Positions 22,676-32,720 of a stretch of DNA of 64,000 nucleotides are shown here, in pieces. The stretch comes from Plicaturopsis crispa FD-325 SS-3. Taxonomy: Eukaryota; Basidiomycota; Agaricomycetes; Amylocorticiales; Amylocorticiaceae. The position numbers and the translations under genes were made by a program. The notes under the pieces were generated by a model. It was not told where the DNA came from, made no database searches, and saw only the letters and a program-made list of their open reading frames with translations. The DNA lies in the NCBI GenBank assembly GCA_000827205.1, contig KN832561.1:1151962-1215961 (forward strand). Reading direction: 5' to 3'. Every line of letters starts with the position of its first letter. Position 1 is the first letter of the stretch.

Positions 22676-24175
22676 TCAGTTACTTCTCGTGACCTTGAAC
22701 GCGCTACTCGGCCCCTTCCAATTATCGTAAGTAGTCTCAACAACCCATAATACCTTGAGGTCGGTCGTTATCTTGAGGTGGTATCTACCCATCTCCGGGT
22801 GACAACACTGGGACCCAACTTTCTTCTCCTCCCATTTCCCCTCAATTCGGAACCATACCTGGACGTAGCGTTTCAAGGTTGTGGTGACTTCATGAATGTA
22901 TATATCATGTTCCTGCGCCTGCGCGTGGTTCCCAGCTGGCTGACGCAGCTCAGTCGACCCCGTAGAGAGGAAGTACCATGGATGGACCTCGTCCGCGCCG
23001 GTTATTTCGAGGCCGTTCACTTTCCTACCGCGTTCGCGCGGGATTGTGCCTATGGCAGGGACGTCGACGCCGGGGTTCGGATTCGGCAACGCAATGGGAA
23101 GCGCGGGGTGGGGTAGGATACTGGGGAGGACGTCGACGCCGGAGTTTGGATTCGGTAACGCAGTGGGAGGTGCGGGGTGGGGTACGGTACTGGGGAGATG
23201 ATTAACATGTGTTCCAGAAGACGGAGATGTTTGTATGCTTACCTCTCGTCGTCACTGGAAAGTCCTAGTACATTCTCGTCGTCGTCGCTTTCCTGAGGTG
23301 ATCTACCGCGAAGTAAATTAATAACGGTGAGAGAAAGATAACCAAACGGATTACTGACTGATACTGTGGTAGCAGAACGACACGATGTGAGGTTCTTGAT
23401 GTGAGCTGGGGTGCGTGAGCACTGGACGACATCATGCTAGTCTCGGAACCTTCGCCAACTTCCTCGCTTTCGTCGCTGCCATGAAGCGCATTGTCGCTTT
23501 CCTCGGGCACATAGTCGCCCTCCTCAGCTTCATCCTCGCTTTCTTGCTGCGCCCTGTCGTAGCCATCCATGAATAGCAAACACGGGAACGACCAGGCTAG
23601 GGACTAACCGAGAACGTGATTGAGCGGCCGGCCTACCCGATCCGCTCGCCTTCGAGCGACGCCGTGTAGAGCGGGCCTGGGCATCCCCTGACGAATACCC
23701 ACTGTCATCGTCGCTCTCCGGGGAGGTTCTGCGGCGCTGCGAACGCGCAGACGCAGACTTTTTACGGTCGCGAAGTGCACTAGAGCTACATACGATGCGA
23801 TCAATAGACACTCAGTGAATTGAACTGACTGCAGCCCACCTCCACCTACTAGCGCGAGGCAAACTCGACGATGTAGGACGCCTAGCATCGTTGGCGGGCT
23901 CGAGTTTTCGCTCTTCGGTATTTTGCTTTTCGGCGTTTCGCTTTTCGGACTGGTTCAACCTAATCGCCCGATGGATATGGTCAGGTATGCCATCGACGGT
24001 CAAAAGGCCCACCGCAATATTGTAGTACTCACTTTCTCTTCGTGTCGACAAGGTATAAGAACAGAAACACAATGACAAGACACAGAGCCCCATATCCATT
24101 ATCAGCAGTCGGATCGACAAAGCTGGCAAGAGGTCCCGGAGAACGGGCTGCGACGTCGACACTGGTACTGGACAT
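22676..24175 (-). CDS. unrecognised single-pass membrane protein with acidic Ser-rich tail
   Basis: The start MSSTSVDVAARSPGPL at 24175 is followed directly by one strong membrane helix (ALCLVIVFLFLYLV) and a basic stop-transfer stretch (DTKRK). Spliced exons then give a charged region (LNQSEKRNAEKQNTEERKLE), Arg/Ser-rich and acidic segments (RSQRRRTSPESDDDSGYSSG, then SEDEAEEGDYVPEESDN), a two-copy 23-residue repeat (PNPN-GVDVLPSILPHPA), and a folded-looking C-terminus: TGADEVHPWYFLSTGSTELR, YIHEVTTTLKRYVQVWFRIE, CCHPEMGRYHLKITTDLKVL, ending KVTRSN at 22676. Junctions at about 24018, 23795, 23570 and 23220 are in frame with usable splice sites. One donor (gtggag) is weak. No family was recognised. 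Topology is inferred as N-terminal anchor with a large cytosolic or nuclear domain. Confidence 0.65.
23060..23197 (-). repeat. two tandem 69-bp units inside a coding exon
   Basis: Copy 1 spans 23060-23128 and copy 2 spans 23129-23197. Each starts gacgtcgacgccgg and differs from the other at a modest number of positions. The unit is exactly 23 codons, so the reading frame of the membrane protein is preserved. Copy number could vary between strains. Confidence 0.85.
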
Positions 24176-24221
24176 CTCAATGAGTGGGCGAAGAGGTAAA
24201 CGATGGACAGTTTTGGCGGAT

Positions 24222-24950
24222 ACATACCGTACGACGATAAATAGGTGCTGCCTCGAGAATACTGCCTCGCGATAAGAATGCTCCCTGGCGATACCTGTGA
24301 TCAGCAGACGCGCCTGCAGCGGACCTGCAGGTTTGGAGAACAAAGGGGATTTGTGGCGGTGCTAACGCGTTGCACCTTATCATCATCGAGGTGCATCACG
24401 CCGCTGTCCTCGCGCCATTAAGCGACGGGACCGTACCGGAAATTACACAGAGCCCTTCCGTGATTATTAGCACGACTAGCCCAAAAACACGGTGAACGCG
24501 AGGAGAAGAGGTGAATGTTTCTGCGCCACAACGCCACACCTACTCAGCAATGGCACATACGGCCCACAAAACGAGATGAACGATCCGATATTCCGTCCGT
24601 GTAGAAGCGAAAGTACATACATTGTAGTCTCCCTGTGCAGACGAGAGACAATTCGTTCAACCTCACGGGCTCGGATATTCTTGTCTGACATACATTGTCA
24701 TTAGATACTCATCTACTTCCTCCCTGCTCCAGATAACCGTTAATCGAGCCAACAAGATGACCGAGTCATCATAGCGACTGGAGTTTGGTGAAATCGGGTG
24801 CCGACAGCCATACCACGTCCCCTTCACCTGATGTAAGCCGATATCGCGCATTGCAGGAAGGTGTGACGTGCTTACCATGCGATTCCAGTACACCAGAGGG
24901 AAGAAGTCCTGTGTTACTGTACAGGGCACGTATGTCAGCTCACGTCCAGG
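24222..24950 (-). repeat. duplicated 3' end of the sulfide:quinone oxidoreductase gene (outer copy)
   Basis: This segment is a diverged copy of about 25003-26290, ignoring the MITE inserted in the latter. Matching landmarks in the same order are ataccgtacgacgataaata, gcctcgagaat, aggggatttgtggcggtgct, ttatcatcatcgaggtgca, gaacgcgaggagaagaggtg, cgatccgatattccgtccgt, cattagatactcatctactt, ccataccacgtccccttcac and ccatgcgattccagtaca. It carries the last exons and 3' flank of sqr. It sits immediately upstream of the 24175 start of the membrane-protein gene and probably supplies part of its promoter. Confidence 0.85.
24780..24908 (-). pseudogene. sqr 3'-exon fragment (truncated duplicate)
   Basis: The exon at 24876-24908 encodes DFFPLVYWNRM with a normal donor (gtaagc). 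After a shortened intron of about 48 nt (about 77 nt in the full gene), a second piece encodes KGTWYG and then departs from the sqr sequence (CRHPISPNSS instead of RNGFSAPDFS). The upstream exons of sqr are absent, so this fragment cannot encode an enzyme. It is the host gene duplicated in part. Confidence 0.8.
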
Positions 24951-25002
24951 AATTTGCGCTGCCGCATGAAGGGTGTCTGTAAATCACCTTAGACAAGTCT
25001 GG

Positions 25003-26290
25003 CACATACCGTACGACGATAAATAGGCGCTGCCTCGAGAATGCTTTACTGCCTCGAGAGTGCTGCTGCCTCGAGAATGCTTCCTGGCGATACCTGTAAT
25101 CAGCCGATACCTGCCATGCCATATCAGCAGACGCGCCTGCCCAGAACCTGCATGTTTTGAGAACAAAGGGGATTTGTGGCGGTGCTAACGCATTGCGCCT
25201 TATCATCATCGAGGTGCACCACCACGACGCGACGGTACCGGAAATTATACAGAGCCCTTCCGTGATCAGCACATCCAGCTAGTGCGGTGGGCAGAAAGAT
25301 TTTCGGGCTGCGCTGCCGGCAGAATGGCAGAACGGCAACTGCCAAGGGTGGCAGATTGTGGCACAATTGTTTTTGGGCTTTTCATCGGTGCCCACGATGT
25401 TTTTGCTGTCGGGCAGAATCTCAGGATGACTTTCTGCCACAACTCCCGTGGGGTCAAAAATATGTCCGAAAACGGAAGTTTACCGGGCAACTCGCCCAAA
25501 ATAGTCATGTGAGCGGCTTTTGCAGCGTGTTTTGGTGCCAGAGTGTGGCCAAAAAAAGTTTTCTGGCCATATTTGCCGCTGAAGTATGCGCCAGCGTCAA
25601 GTTCGAGTTTCGCTCGGGGTGCCCTTCGGAACGAGGACTCACTGCCTGGTACAAATAGTTATATCTGGCATATATTGTGCCAAATTCTGCCAGACCTACC
25701 CTTGCGGCAGATGGCAACTGCCGGCATGGCAGAATGGCAGGGCGAAATGGCGAAAAGCTGCCAACAACACTACATCCAGCCCAGAAAACACTCCGAACGC
25801 GAGGAGAAGAGGTGAACATTTCTGCGCCACGACGCCACAACCACTCAGCAGTGGCACGTACGGCGCGCGCACAAAACGAGATACGAGATGAACGCGATCC
25901 GATATTCCGTCCGTCCGTGTAAGTAGAAGCAAAAAGTACATACATTGTCATTAGATACTCATCTACTTCCTCCCTTCTCCCTCCTCCAGATAACCGTTAA
26001 TCGAGCCAACAGGATGACTGAGCCAGCAAGATGACTGACTCATCATAGCGACTAGGGTCATCATAGGCTATAGCGCCTGCGGCCTGCTAAAATCCGGCGC
26101 AGAAAACCCGTTGCGCCCATACCACGTCCCCTTCACCTATCACCACTTCTGTGTCAGCCGCCAGTACAGTATCGCGCATTGCGTAGATGTAAGTGATGGG
26201 ATGGGCTTACCATGCGATTCCAGTACACGAGGGGGAAGAAGTCCTGTGTGCGGGTAAAGTATAGTATGTCAGTTCACGTTCTCAGGAATG
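25003..26290 (-). repeat. sqr 3' end and flank, inner copy of the duplication
   Basis: This is the segment that still belongs to the intact sqr gene (its last exons lie at about 26068-26250) plus its downstream flank. Compared with the outer copy it has extra short tandem units (ctgcctcgaga-tgct three times near 25030-25075, and a repeated gactgagccagcaagat-type unit near 26015-26035) and the MITE at 25280-25772. Confidence 0.8.
25280..25772. mobile_element. hAT-type non-autonomous element (MITE), 493 bp
   Basis: The element is absent from the paralogous flank at 24222-24950, which marks it as an insertion. It is flanked by a perfect 8-bp target duplication, catccagc (25272-25279 and 25773-25780). 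Its ends are inverted: tagtgcggtgggcag at the left and the complement of tagtgttgttggcag at the right, 12 of 15 matching. Eight-bp duplications and TAGTG/CAGTG-type ends are hallmarks of the hAT superfamily. Subterminal arrays of ggcag/ctgcc motifs occur at both ends (about 25300-25350 and 25705-25765), as expected for transposase-binding repeats. No transposase frame is present. Confidence 0.88.
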
Positions 26291-28056
26291 TCCGGCTGAA
26301 GGTTATGGCGACCAACCAACCTTTTTGAGGTGGTAGAAGATCCTGTAGGGAGAAGAATTAGCGGGTGTAGGGAGGAGGGTATGGAAAGGAAGGTAGGAAG
26401 GGAGAGGGAGAGGGAGAGGGAGGGGGAGACAAGACGCACCTCCGAGGCGTGGCCTGGTCGCCGAGGAGGTTGGCGAACGACTCGTCTGGTACGCCGCCGT
26501 ATTTGAATTCTGCGAGCAGGAGCTCGCCGTAGCCCGTCAGTAACTATTAAGTACGTGGAGAAACATATCCGTTAGGGGGATGGTACGGTAAGAGGTTTTG
26601 TTGTGGGTGCGAGACGTACTGGACAGCTGGTGTACCCGCCATACCGCGCGTAGGGGCTGACGCGGCCCGTGTCCAAGACCGAGAACAGGTTCTCCGTAAG
26701 CACTGGGGCTTCGGCGGTGACCGCTGCGGCGGTCTTGCTTGTCGGGAGGCTGCTGCAGTCGCCTGAATTATCATCGACTGGTAAGCAATTAGTACTACTA
26801 AGCGCAAAAAAGGGGGCTGACCGAGGGAGAACACGTTCGCGTATTCGGGGTTCACATGCTGCAGTGTGCCCTGGTCCACGGCCACCCAACCCGCTGCATC
26901 CGCGATAGGCGAGTCCTTGATGAAATCCAAGGGCCCCATGGGCGGTGTAGCGTGCAACAGCGTATAATCCACATCCTCCGTCGTCCCGTCAGCCTTCTTG
27001 AACGTCGCCCTGCGATTCGGCGCGTCCACCCCAATCAAGTTGTGCTCGAAATGCCCTCCGACGCCGCGTGAGATGCGGAGCGTGTTGAGCGCGTCGGAGT
27101 ACTTTTTGACGCCGAACATGACGGGGAGGCCGGTGTAGAAGTCGACTTTGATGTTGTTCCCGCGCGCGGTCTTTTGGTACCTGTCCCATGCCATCCACAT
27201 GATTTTTTGCGGTGCTACATTCCACATTCCACATACCATAAACACTCAGCCATCCATCTCGTTCGTTCATACGAAGTGCATATTAAACGTACCTCCAGCA
27301 CACTTGATAACCCCCGCAGGCTGTGTGAACACCGCCTTCCCCGAGCGGAGCGCGTCGATATCGCGCCACGTCTTGTCGCACGTGTCGTACGAGTAGATCG
27401 AGGACACGCCGCTCGTGGGGTCGGCGAGCGCGCTCGCGAGGCCCGGCACGGCGGTCCAGTTTATCTGCAGGCCTGCGGCGACGACGAGGGCGTCGTAGGT
27501 GAGCGTGCGGCCGGAGGCGGTGGTAAGGGAGTTGGAGGCGGGGGAGAAGGACTGGACGGAGTCGGGGATGTGGGAGATGTGGGGCGGGATAAGGGAGTTT
27601 AGAGGTTTCCGGAAGTCGGATTTGGGCTTTAGGCCTGCGCCTACGAGTGTCCTTATTATGAAGTTAGCGGAAGTGGGACGTGGAACAGGATGCAGATTTA
27701 CCATCCGGGCTGGACGATGGATCAGTGGATAATCTCATGCTTTGTGAAGGGACCTGCATACCTGGTAATAATGGTACTCGGACGCGTCTACTATTGCAAC
27801 GTCGCCGTCATTGAGAGGCTTTCCAGCGCTCTTGAAGCGGTTGGATATTTGGTGGGCTACAGAGAGGCCACCCGAGCCTATGAACGCACGCAATCTGTCA
27901 CCCTATTGTGTGTGATATCTATTGGAAGCACTGCTTACCGCCCCCGACAACGACGACTCTAAATTTATCTCTGCTGTTTGAGGCGGAACTTGCGTTCCTT
28001 GCGCTCTGAACGACCCGGGGAATCGACGAAACGGCCTTTCTGTGTGCAGCGAGCAT
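26068..28056 (-). CDS. sqr: mitochondrial sulfide:quinone oxidoreductase
   Basis: The start MLAAHRKAVSSIPRVVQSAR at 28056 is an amphipathic, Arg-rich mitochondrial presequence, followed by the FAD-binding strand and loop FRVVVVGGG. Further motifs are GKPLNDGDVAIVDASEYHYY, PGWTLVGAGLKPKSDF, LVVAAGLQINWTAVPGL, VIKCAGGAPQKIMWMAWDRY (the redox-active Cys in KCAGG), FEHNLIGVDAPNRRATFKKA, YTLLHATPPMGPLDFIKDSP, QHVNPEYANVFSLGD, and YGGYTSCPLLTGYG with the second conserved Cys. The C-terminal exons give DFFPLVYWNRM and KGTWYGRNGFSAPDFS. Family role: it oxidises sulfide on the inner mitochondrial membrane and passes electrons to ubiquinone (HMT2 of fission yeast). Its 3' end has been duplicated downstream. 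One intron carries a purine microsatellite. Confidence 0.92.
26397..26432. repeat. purine-rich simple repeat in an sqr intron
   Basis: A gggaga/gagagg-type run lies between coding exons of sqr on the minus strand, where it reads as a pyrimidine tract. It may serve as an extended polypyrimidine region. It is prone to length change. Confidence 0.7.
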
Positions 28057-28352
28057 GGTGGAAAGAGAGCAAAGGAAAACATAGGTGCGATTTTGATTTA
28101 CTTGTCGAAATGCAAGCACGCCATTTTCCGAAAAACGCGACTGTCTAGAATGGTCACGTGGGTGGCTAGCAACCCCTGGAACAACAGCACTGCAAGCCCG
28201 GCGTTGCAGTCTGAAACGGAGCCTCTCGTCGTCGTCGTCGTCGCTGCTCTTTCTCTCTCGCCATCTCTCTCTTTTTCTTCTTTATTCCCCCAGCTGGTCT
28301 GGTTTTTATTCCTAATACTTGTCTGTAATAAACGGCAGATTCCAAACCATAC
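28057..28352. promoter_or_regulatory. shared divergent promoter sqr / Mso1-like gene
   Basis: A 296-bp divergent gap that must hold both promoters. It contains a cgtcgtcgtcgtcg run and a long pyrimidine tract (ctctttctctctcgccatctctctctttttcttc, about 28250-28285) upstream of the plus-strand ATG. Confidence 0.5.
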
Positions 28353-29582
28353 ATGCTCCCAAGTCGCCCTTCGCCACGCAGCAACCCAGGTGGTCTTCCC
28401 ACCCAGCCTCGTTCCCGCTCGGTAGGCCGCTCTAGGCCAGACGAACAGTACCGCCAACCGAGCAGGAGACCGGCCGAACCCCCAGCCCCGTCTATGCGCC
28501 AGGTTCGTCCCCAGCGGTCGCTTGCCTCCATTCCCAACGCACGCGACCGCGACCGCGCGCCACCCGTGCCAGAATTGCGCCAGGGCCCACGGTCGCGCGG
28601 CAGGCCTGACTACGAGGATGACTACCGAAAGCGCTCCATTGACTCGACGTCGTCGATGTCGTCGTCCGCTTCGTCCCTGTTGAGCAGAATGAGAGGTCGG
28701 CCGGGGGATACGTCCTCGCGGACCAGCTTGGAGGAGGAGTACGAGGAGCCGCCCAAGCGTGGACGCGAGGGAGGTGTTCAGTCGATGAGGTCGAGACGGC
28801 CTGTGGAAGATTCGCGGTCATACCAAGGTACTTACAATCCGCCCCTGCTCTTAAGTATGGAGGTTGACGTTTGCTCTTAGACAGTGAACCTGAGGAGCGT
28901 GATGTACCCGCGAGCGAGGAGGGCTATAACATCTGGAGTCGCGTGACTGGTGCAGCCAGCACGCTGACCGTAAGCGTAAGCAAAGCATGGGCCGCTAATA
29001 TCCCTGCGTATTCCGGCGAAGGTTCGTTCCATCCCCTCATCAACATAAATGATCGCGGCAATATATTAACTTTGCTGTACAGATACACCTCCCGGCCAGG
29101 AATCGCACCTCTGCCGGGCGATGAAAGCCTACCACCTCGAGAAAGCTCGGGACCCCACCGATCTTCCCGAGTGGCTCTTCGAACCGCACGAGCGCAGACC
29201 CGTCGGGCGTGCACGCGCTGCCCCCAGTCGGCGTGAAGAGGAAGACCGCTCCGCCGCCGCGCCTCGCAGCCGGGGGCTCCGTGACATCTACGAGTCTGCG
29301 GCAACACTGCCCCCGGCACGATCGGAGCGATCAGCCCCTCGCGGCGGATACAACACAGCCGAGGACAGTGCGGGGCCGTCCAAGGCGACCAACCGGCTGA
29401 AGGCGCTGCGGGACGCTAAGCGTAGCGCCCATGCCCATGAAGAGCCTGCTCAGGTACAACAAGAGACCGGTACCGGTGCTTACGGTAGTCGGGAGCGCGG
29501 TTCCGCTGACGACGGTGGGAGACGTCCCCCGCCGCGCATGGGCTTGCCGTCCGGTCCTGGTGTGCGCCCCCGACGGTTCTGA
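28353..29582 (+). CDS. Mso1-like Sec1-binding protein (putative)
   Basis: The start MLPSRPSPRSNPGGLPTQPR opens a Pro/Arg/Ser-rich disordered region. Two introns of about 55-60 nt follow (donors gtactt and gttcgt). The middle exon holds EEGYNIWSRVTGAASTLTVS and VSKAWAANI, resembling the short Sec1-binding helix of fungal Mso1. The next exon has AMKAYHLEKARDPTDLPEWL, a DLPxWLF motif often found near the same helix in basidiomycete proteins. The C-terminus is Arg/Ser/Gly-rich and disordered. In yeast, Mso1 binds Sec1 and membranes to promote exocytic SNARE assembly. The assignment rests on one short motif, so an unrelated disordered protein remains possible. Confidence 0.55.
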
Positions 29583-30699
29583 ATATATGTCGACTCTCTC
29601 TCACGCACGTAGCATTTTACATACGAACGGTGTCTGTGGTGTAGTGTCCTGTTGTCAAGTTCGTTGCAGCCTGCAGGGGACCCATGCCGTCTCCGAGCCT
29701 GGGGCTCGTTCGGAGTCGTTGTGGTTGGACAGGTGTTGTACCGTTATTCTGGGTGTCATCTTTGGTCACCGTGTCATCTTTTCCCGATCGCCCCACAAGG
29801 GTACATTTGCGCAGAATTCGCGCTCATGGGGCCTGATTTTGATTTCGACCTGTCAGCGTCTTGCGATAGACGGTCGATGCCTGTGCTCGCCTGTGCATCC
29901 ATCGTCTGTGGTGCTCATTGCTCAGCACTCAGAGTCAAACCTCAAGAAATCATTGCAAGCCATACGCGCGGTGTCAATAACACTTGTTCCCGAGATGAAA
30001 ATTCTGAACGAGTCCGAAGTGCCACAATGTCGAGAACAAGGAGGACGTTGCGATGCCATTATACTCTGCTTTATCCAATAGCGCAGGAGATCACCACACC
30101 GAGTACGCCGCCACTAACCTGACGACGCCTCTTCCAGAAGAGCAGTTTTTCACCAATCGCAAAGACGAACTCTCGGGCCTGATGCATCATGCAGGATCAT
30201 GGAACGCACGTCGCATCCGCGTCCAAAATTATCTCGAAGCCATAACGAGGTCAGTTCTGACTGAAAAGCATCAATCCGAAGGGAAACTGGGCCATCCGAA
30301 GGGAAAGTGGGCCAGTTTCAGGGCATTTATCCCTGATCACGGTCGCTATGGGGGACCAATCACGTTTCTATACCCGGCAAGCGTCCGATCTGTTATAACC
30401 TGTCCTCGTCCTCGATTGCGTTCTCACCGCTTTCCTCCTTTCCCCTCCCCCCAGCTTTCTTTCTTTCGTTCTTCTCTTATCTTAGTCGAGTTGATCTTCG
30501 ACTAGTCACCTTTCATTTACTTCGGGGTGAGCACCGCGCGTTTTCTCGTCTCTACGACCTACTAATTTTTTCGGGGCGTTTTCAGATCACCCTCTTTGAT
30601 AGAGATACCTTCAGCTTTTTCCCTCTGGGAGGAATAGTTTTTTAGCGCTCAGCTCGCCCACCCACACCTCGACGGTCCAAATCTCCAATCCTTTCTACG
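29583..30699. other. long intergenic region with CT-rich promoter of the cupredoxin gene
   Basis: A 1.1-kb gap. Its right half is strongly pyrimidine-rich on the plus strand (about 30405-30660), as is typical upstream of highly expressed secreted-protein genes. A possible coding frame at 30053-30505 is listed separately. The 21-nt unit ccgaagggaaa-tgggccat occurs twice in tandem at about 30277-30317. Confidence 0.45.
30053..30505 (+). CDS. possible small gene or exon, unrecognised
   Basis: From ATG 30053 the frame reads MPLYSALSNSAGDHHTEYAA, PLPEEQFFTNRKDELSGLMH and WNARRIRVQNYLEAITR, with protein-like composition. A donor (gtcagt, 30251) and acceptor (gtttcag, about 30319) would remove 69 nt containing the tandem repeat, leaving the frame intact (AFIPDHGRYGG). 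Beyond that the frame enters the CT-rich promoter zone and loses protein character. No family was recognised. It may be one exon of a poorly expressed gene. Confidence 0.25.
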   Translation: MPLYSALSNSAGDHHTEYAATNLTTPLPEEQFFTNRKDELSGLMHHAGSWNARRIRVQNYLEAITRSVLTEKHQSEGKLGHPKGKWASFRAFIPDHGRYGGPITFLYPASVRSVITCPRPRLRSHRFPPFPSPQLSFFRSSLILVELIFD

Positions 30700-32222
30700 A
30701 TGGTTTTCTTCGCACCTTTTATCGGCGCTGCCGCAGTCCTCGCAGGCTTTGCCTCAGCTGCACCCGCACCTGACAGCTCCATTGGCCAGGAGGTCGCTGT
30801 GTCGGCACCTAACGGCGTTATCGAGTCCGCAACGTGAGTTAATCCATTTTGTGTTTTTTGAGTTGCTGGAAATAATGAATCGTGGTTATTAGCTCAAGCG
30901 CGTACGGCTCGTCCAGCACTGGATACAGCAGCGGTAGCAGCTACGGTGGTTCCAGTGGCAGCAGCTACGGGAGCTCCAGCGGCAACAGCTACGGCGGCTA
31001 CGGTTCCAGCAGTGGTTCCAGCATGAAGGACTCTTCGAAAGACTCCATGACTTCGTCGTCGATGATGTCTGAGTCTACCTCCAGCAAGATGATGGACTCC
31101 ATGATGGCCACGTCCACTGCGGCAGCCATGAGCAGCTACTCGACCCCGTCGTACGGCTCGGGCTCCAGCAGCAGCAGCAACTCTGGCTACAGCAACTGCG
31201 TGCAGCGTGAGTAATAAATATCGTCGTCGGTCCGCAGACAGTCCTGATTAAAAGATGTCATTTTTTAGAATGCATGGCGTCTTACCCGCCCCCGATGGCG
31301 ACCTACATGCCCAGCTCGACCATGAACATGACCAACAGCTCCAGCTCGGGCAGTGGTGCGACCCACACCGTCCTCGTTGCGCCCACGCAGGGTGTCCTCC
31401 GCTACGTGCCGTTCGCTCTCAACGCGTCCGTCGGCGACACCGTCCTCTTCATGTGGGGAGCCAACAACCACACCGTCACCAAGTCCTCGGAGTTGACGCC
31501 TTGCAACAAGACCACGGACGGCACCGCGTTCGCGTCCGGCACCCAGAACAAGCCCTTCTCGTTCACCCAGGTTGTTAACGACACCAACACCACGTTCTTC
31601 TACTGCGGTACCCCCGGCCATTGCCAGAAGGGCATGTTCGGTATCATGTGAGTACTCTTTTGAGCGCCATTGCGTCTTTTGAAAGTCACTGACGGTGTTT
31701 TTGTGCAGCAACCCCCCTAACGCTGCTGGTGCCGCCACCTCCGTATCCGGAATGATGTCGAACATGACCTCGAGCAGCTCGGACATGGCCGCCATGGCAT
31801 CGTACGCCTCCATGATGACCGCCAACAGCTCGCAGGCCTCCAGCTGGGGAATGAACATCGACATGGCCTCCATGCCCGGCTGGGCGCAGCCCCTCGTCGC
31901 CGAGAACGTCATGTACACCCAGATGTTCCTCGCCAAGAACCCGGACGTCCTCGACGCGTCCGGCAACGTTAACCTCGCTGCCGGCGGCTCGAACCCCATG
32001 ATGATCCCCGCCGACGTCACCTCCGCCGTCAACAACGGTGGCTCCTCCTCGAGCGCGTCCACCCCTGCCGCGACCACCTCGGCCTCGTCCTCCGCGGCAT
32101 CTGCGTCCGGCTCTGCTTCCGCGGCGGGCGCAGCGGCGAAGTCGAGCGGCGCCGGCGCACTGGCATCGCCGAGCGTCCTCGTCGGTGTCGTCGCCGTCAT
32201 CGCGACATTCTTCGCCCTATAA
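30700..32222 (+). CDS. GPI-anchored type-1 copper (cupredoxin) surface protein, Met-rich
   Basis: Exons 30700-30833, 30893-31206, 31269-31647 and 31709-32222 join in frame. There is a signal peptide (MVFFAPFIGAAAVLAGFASA), then a Ser/Gly/Tyr low-complexity region with SYGGSSG/SYGSSSG repeats, then a Met-rich stretch (SKMMDSMMA). The cupredoxin domain runs from THTVLVAPTQGVLRYVPF to GMFGI. Its copper ligands are visible: His in GANNHTV, then Cys, His and Met in YCGTPGHCQKGM (Cys-x4-His-x4-Met). A second Met/Ser-rich region (MASYASMMTANSS, GMNIDMASMPGW) follows, then an Ala/Ser stalk and a hydrophobic C-terminal tail (VLVGVVAVIATFFAL) typical of a GPI signal. Such proteins are abundant at basidiomycete cell surfaces. 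Electron transfer or copper storage is inferred. Confidence 0.9.
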
Positions 32223-32720
32223 ACGGACTCGTCGTCGTCGCACGGACTTGGTTACACGCTAATTTTTCGCGAATTTAAACCTACTGTTTCATACGTAGAT
32301 AACTGACTTGGACTTTTCAACCATACTTACCGTTTTGGTTTTTCTCTTGCTGCCGGTGGACTCGGACAATCTTTGCACTATCTGTTCCAATTCCCTGTTG
32401 CTTTAGTCGGTGATGCCCTTTTTACCTTACATGCTTCGCTAGCGAGCAAAAGCCCACAGCGTTTTTTGGTAGTCTCTGGTTTCAGAAATGTTATCAGGTT
32501 CGACACCCCCCACACCGTCCGACGAGATGTCACCTCAGAGTTGGAGAAGAGTATCATGCACAACATGCAGCCTGTTATTGCGCATACCATTAGTATTGTA
32601 GCAGTAAGTAGTAATGGCCAGCCGAGCGGTCAGTCTGTATAAGTAGTAGTCCTAAAAGCAGCGGTAGATCGATGTGAGAGAAATTCGAAAGCAAGGGTTA
32701 CAAGTGAAGATCGAATACTA
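32223..32720. other. convergent 3' region cupredoxin/AP-1 beta
   Basis: AT-richer flank with pyrimidine runs. No further gene is visible. Two short opposed open frames near 32373-32642 overlap each other and look random. Confidence 0.4.
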
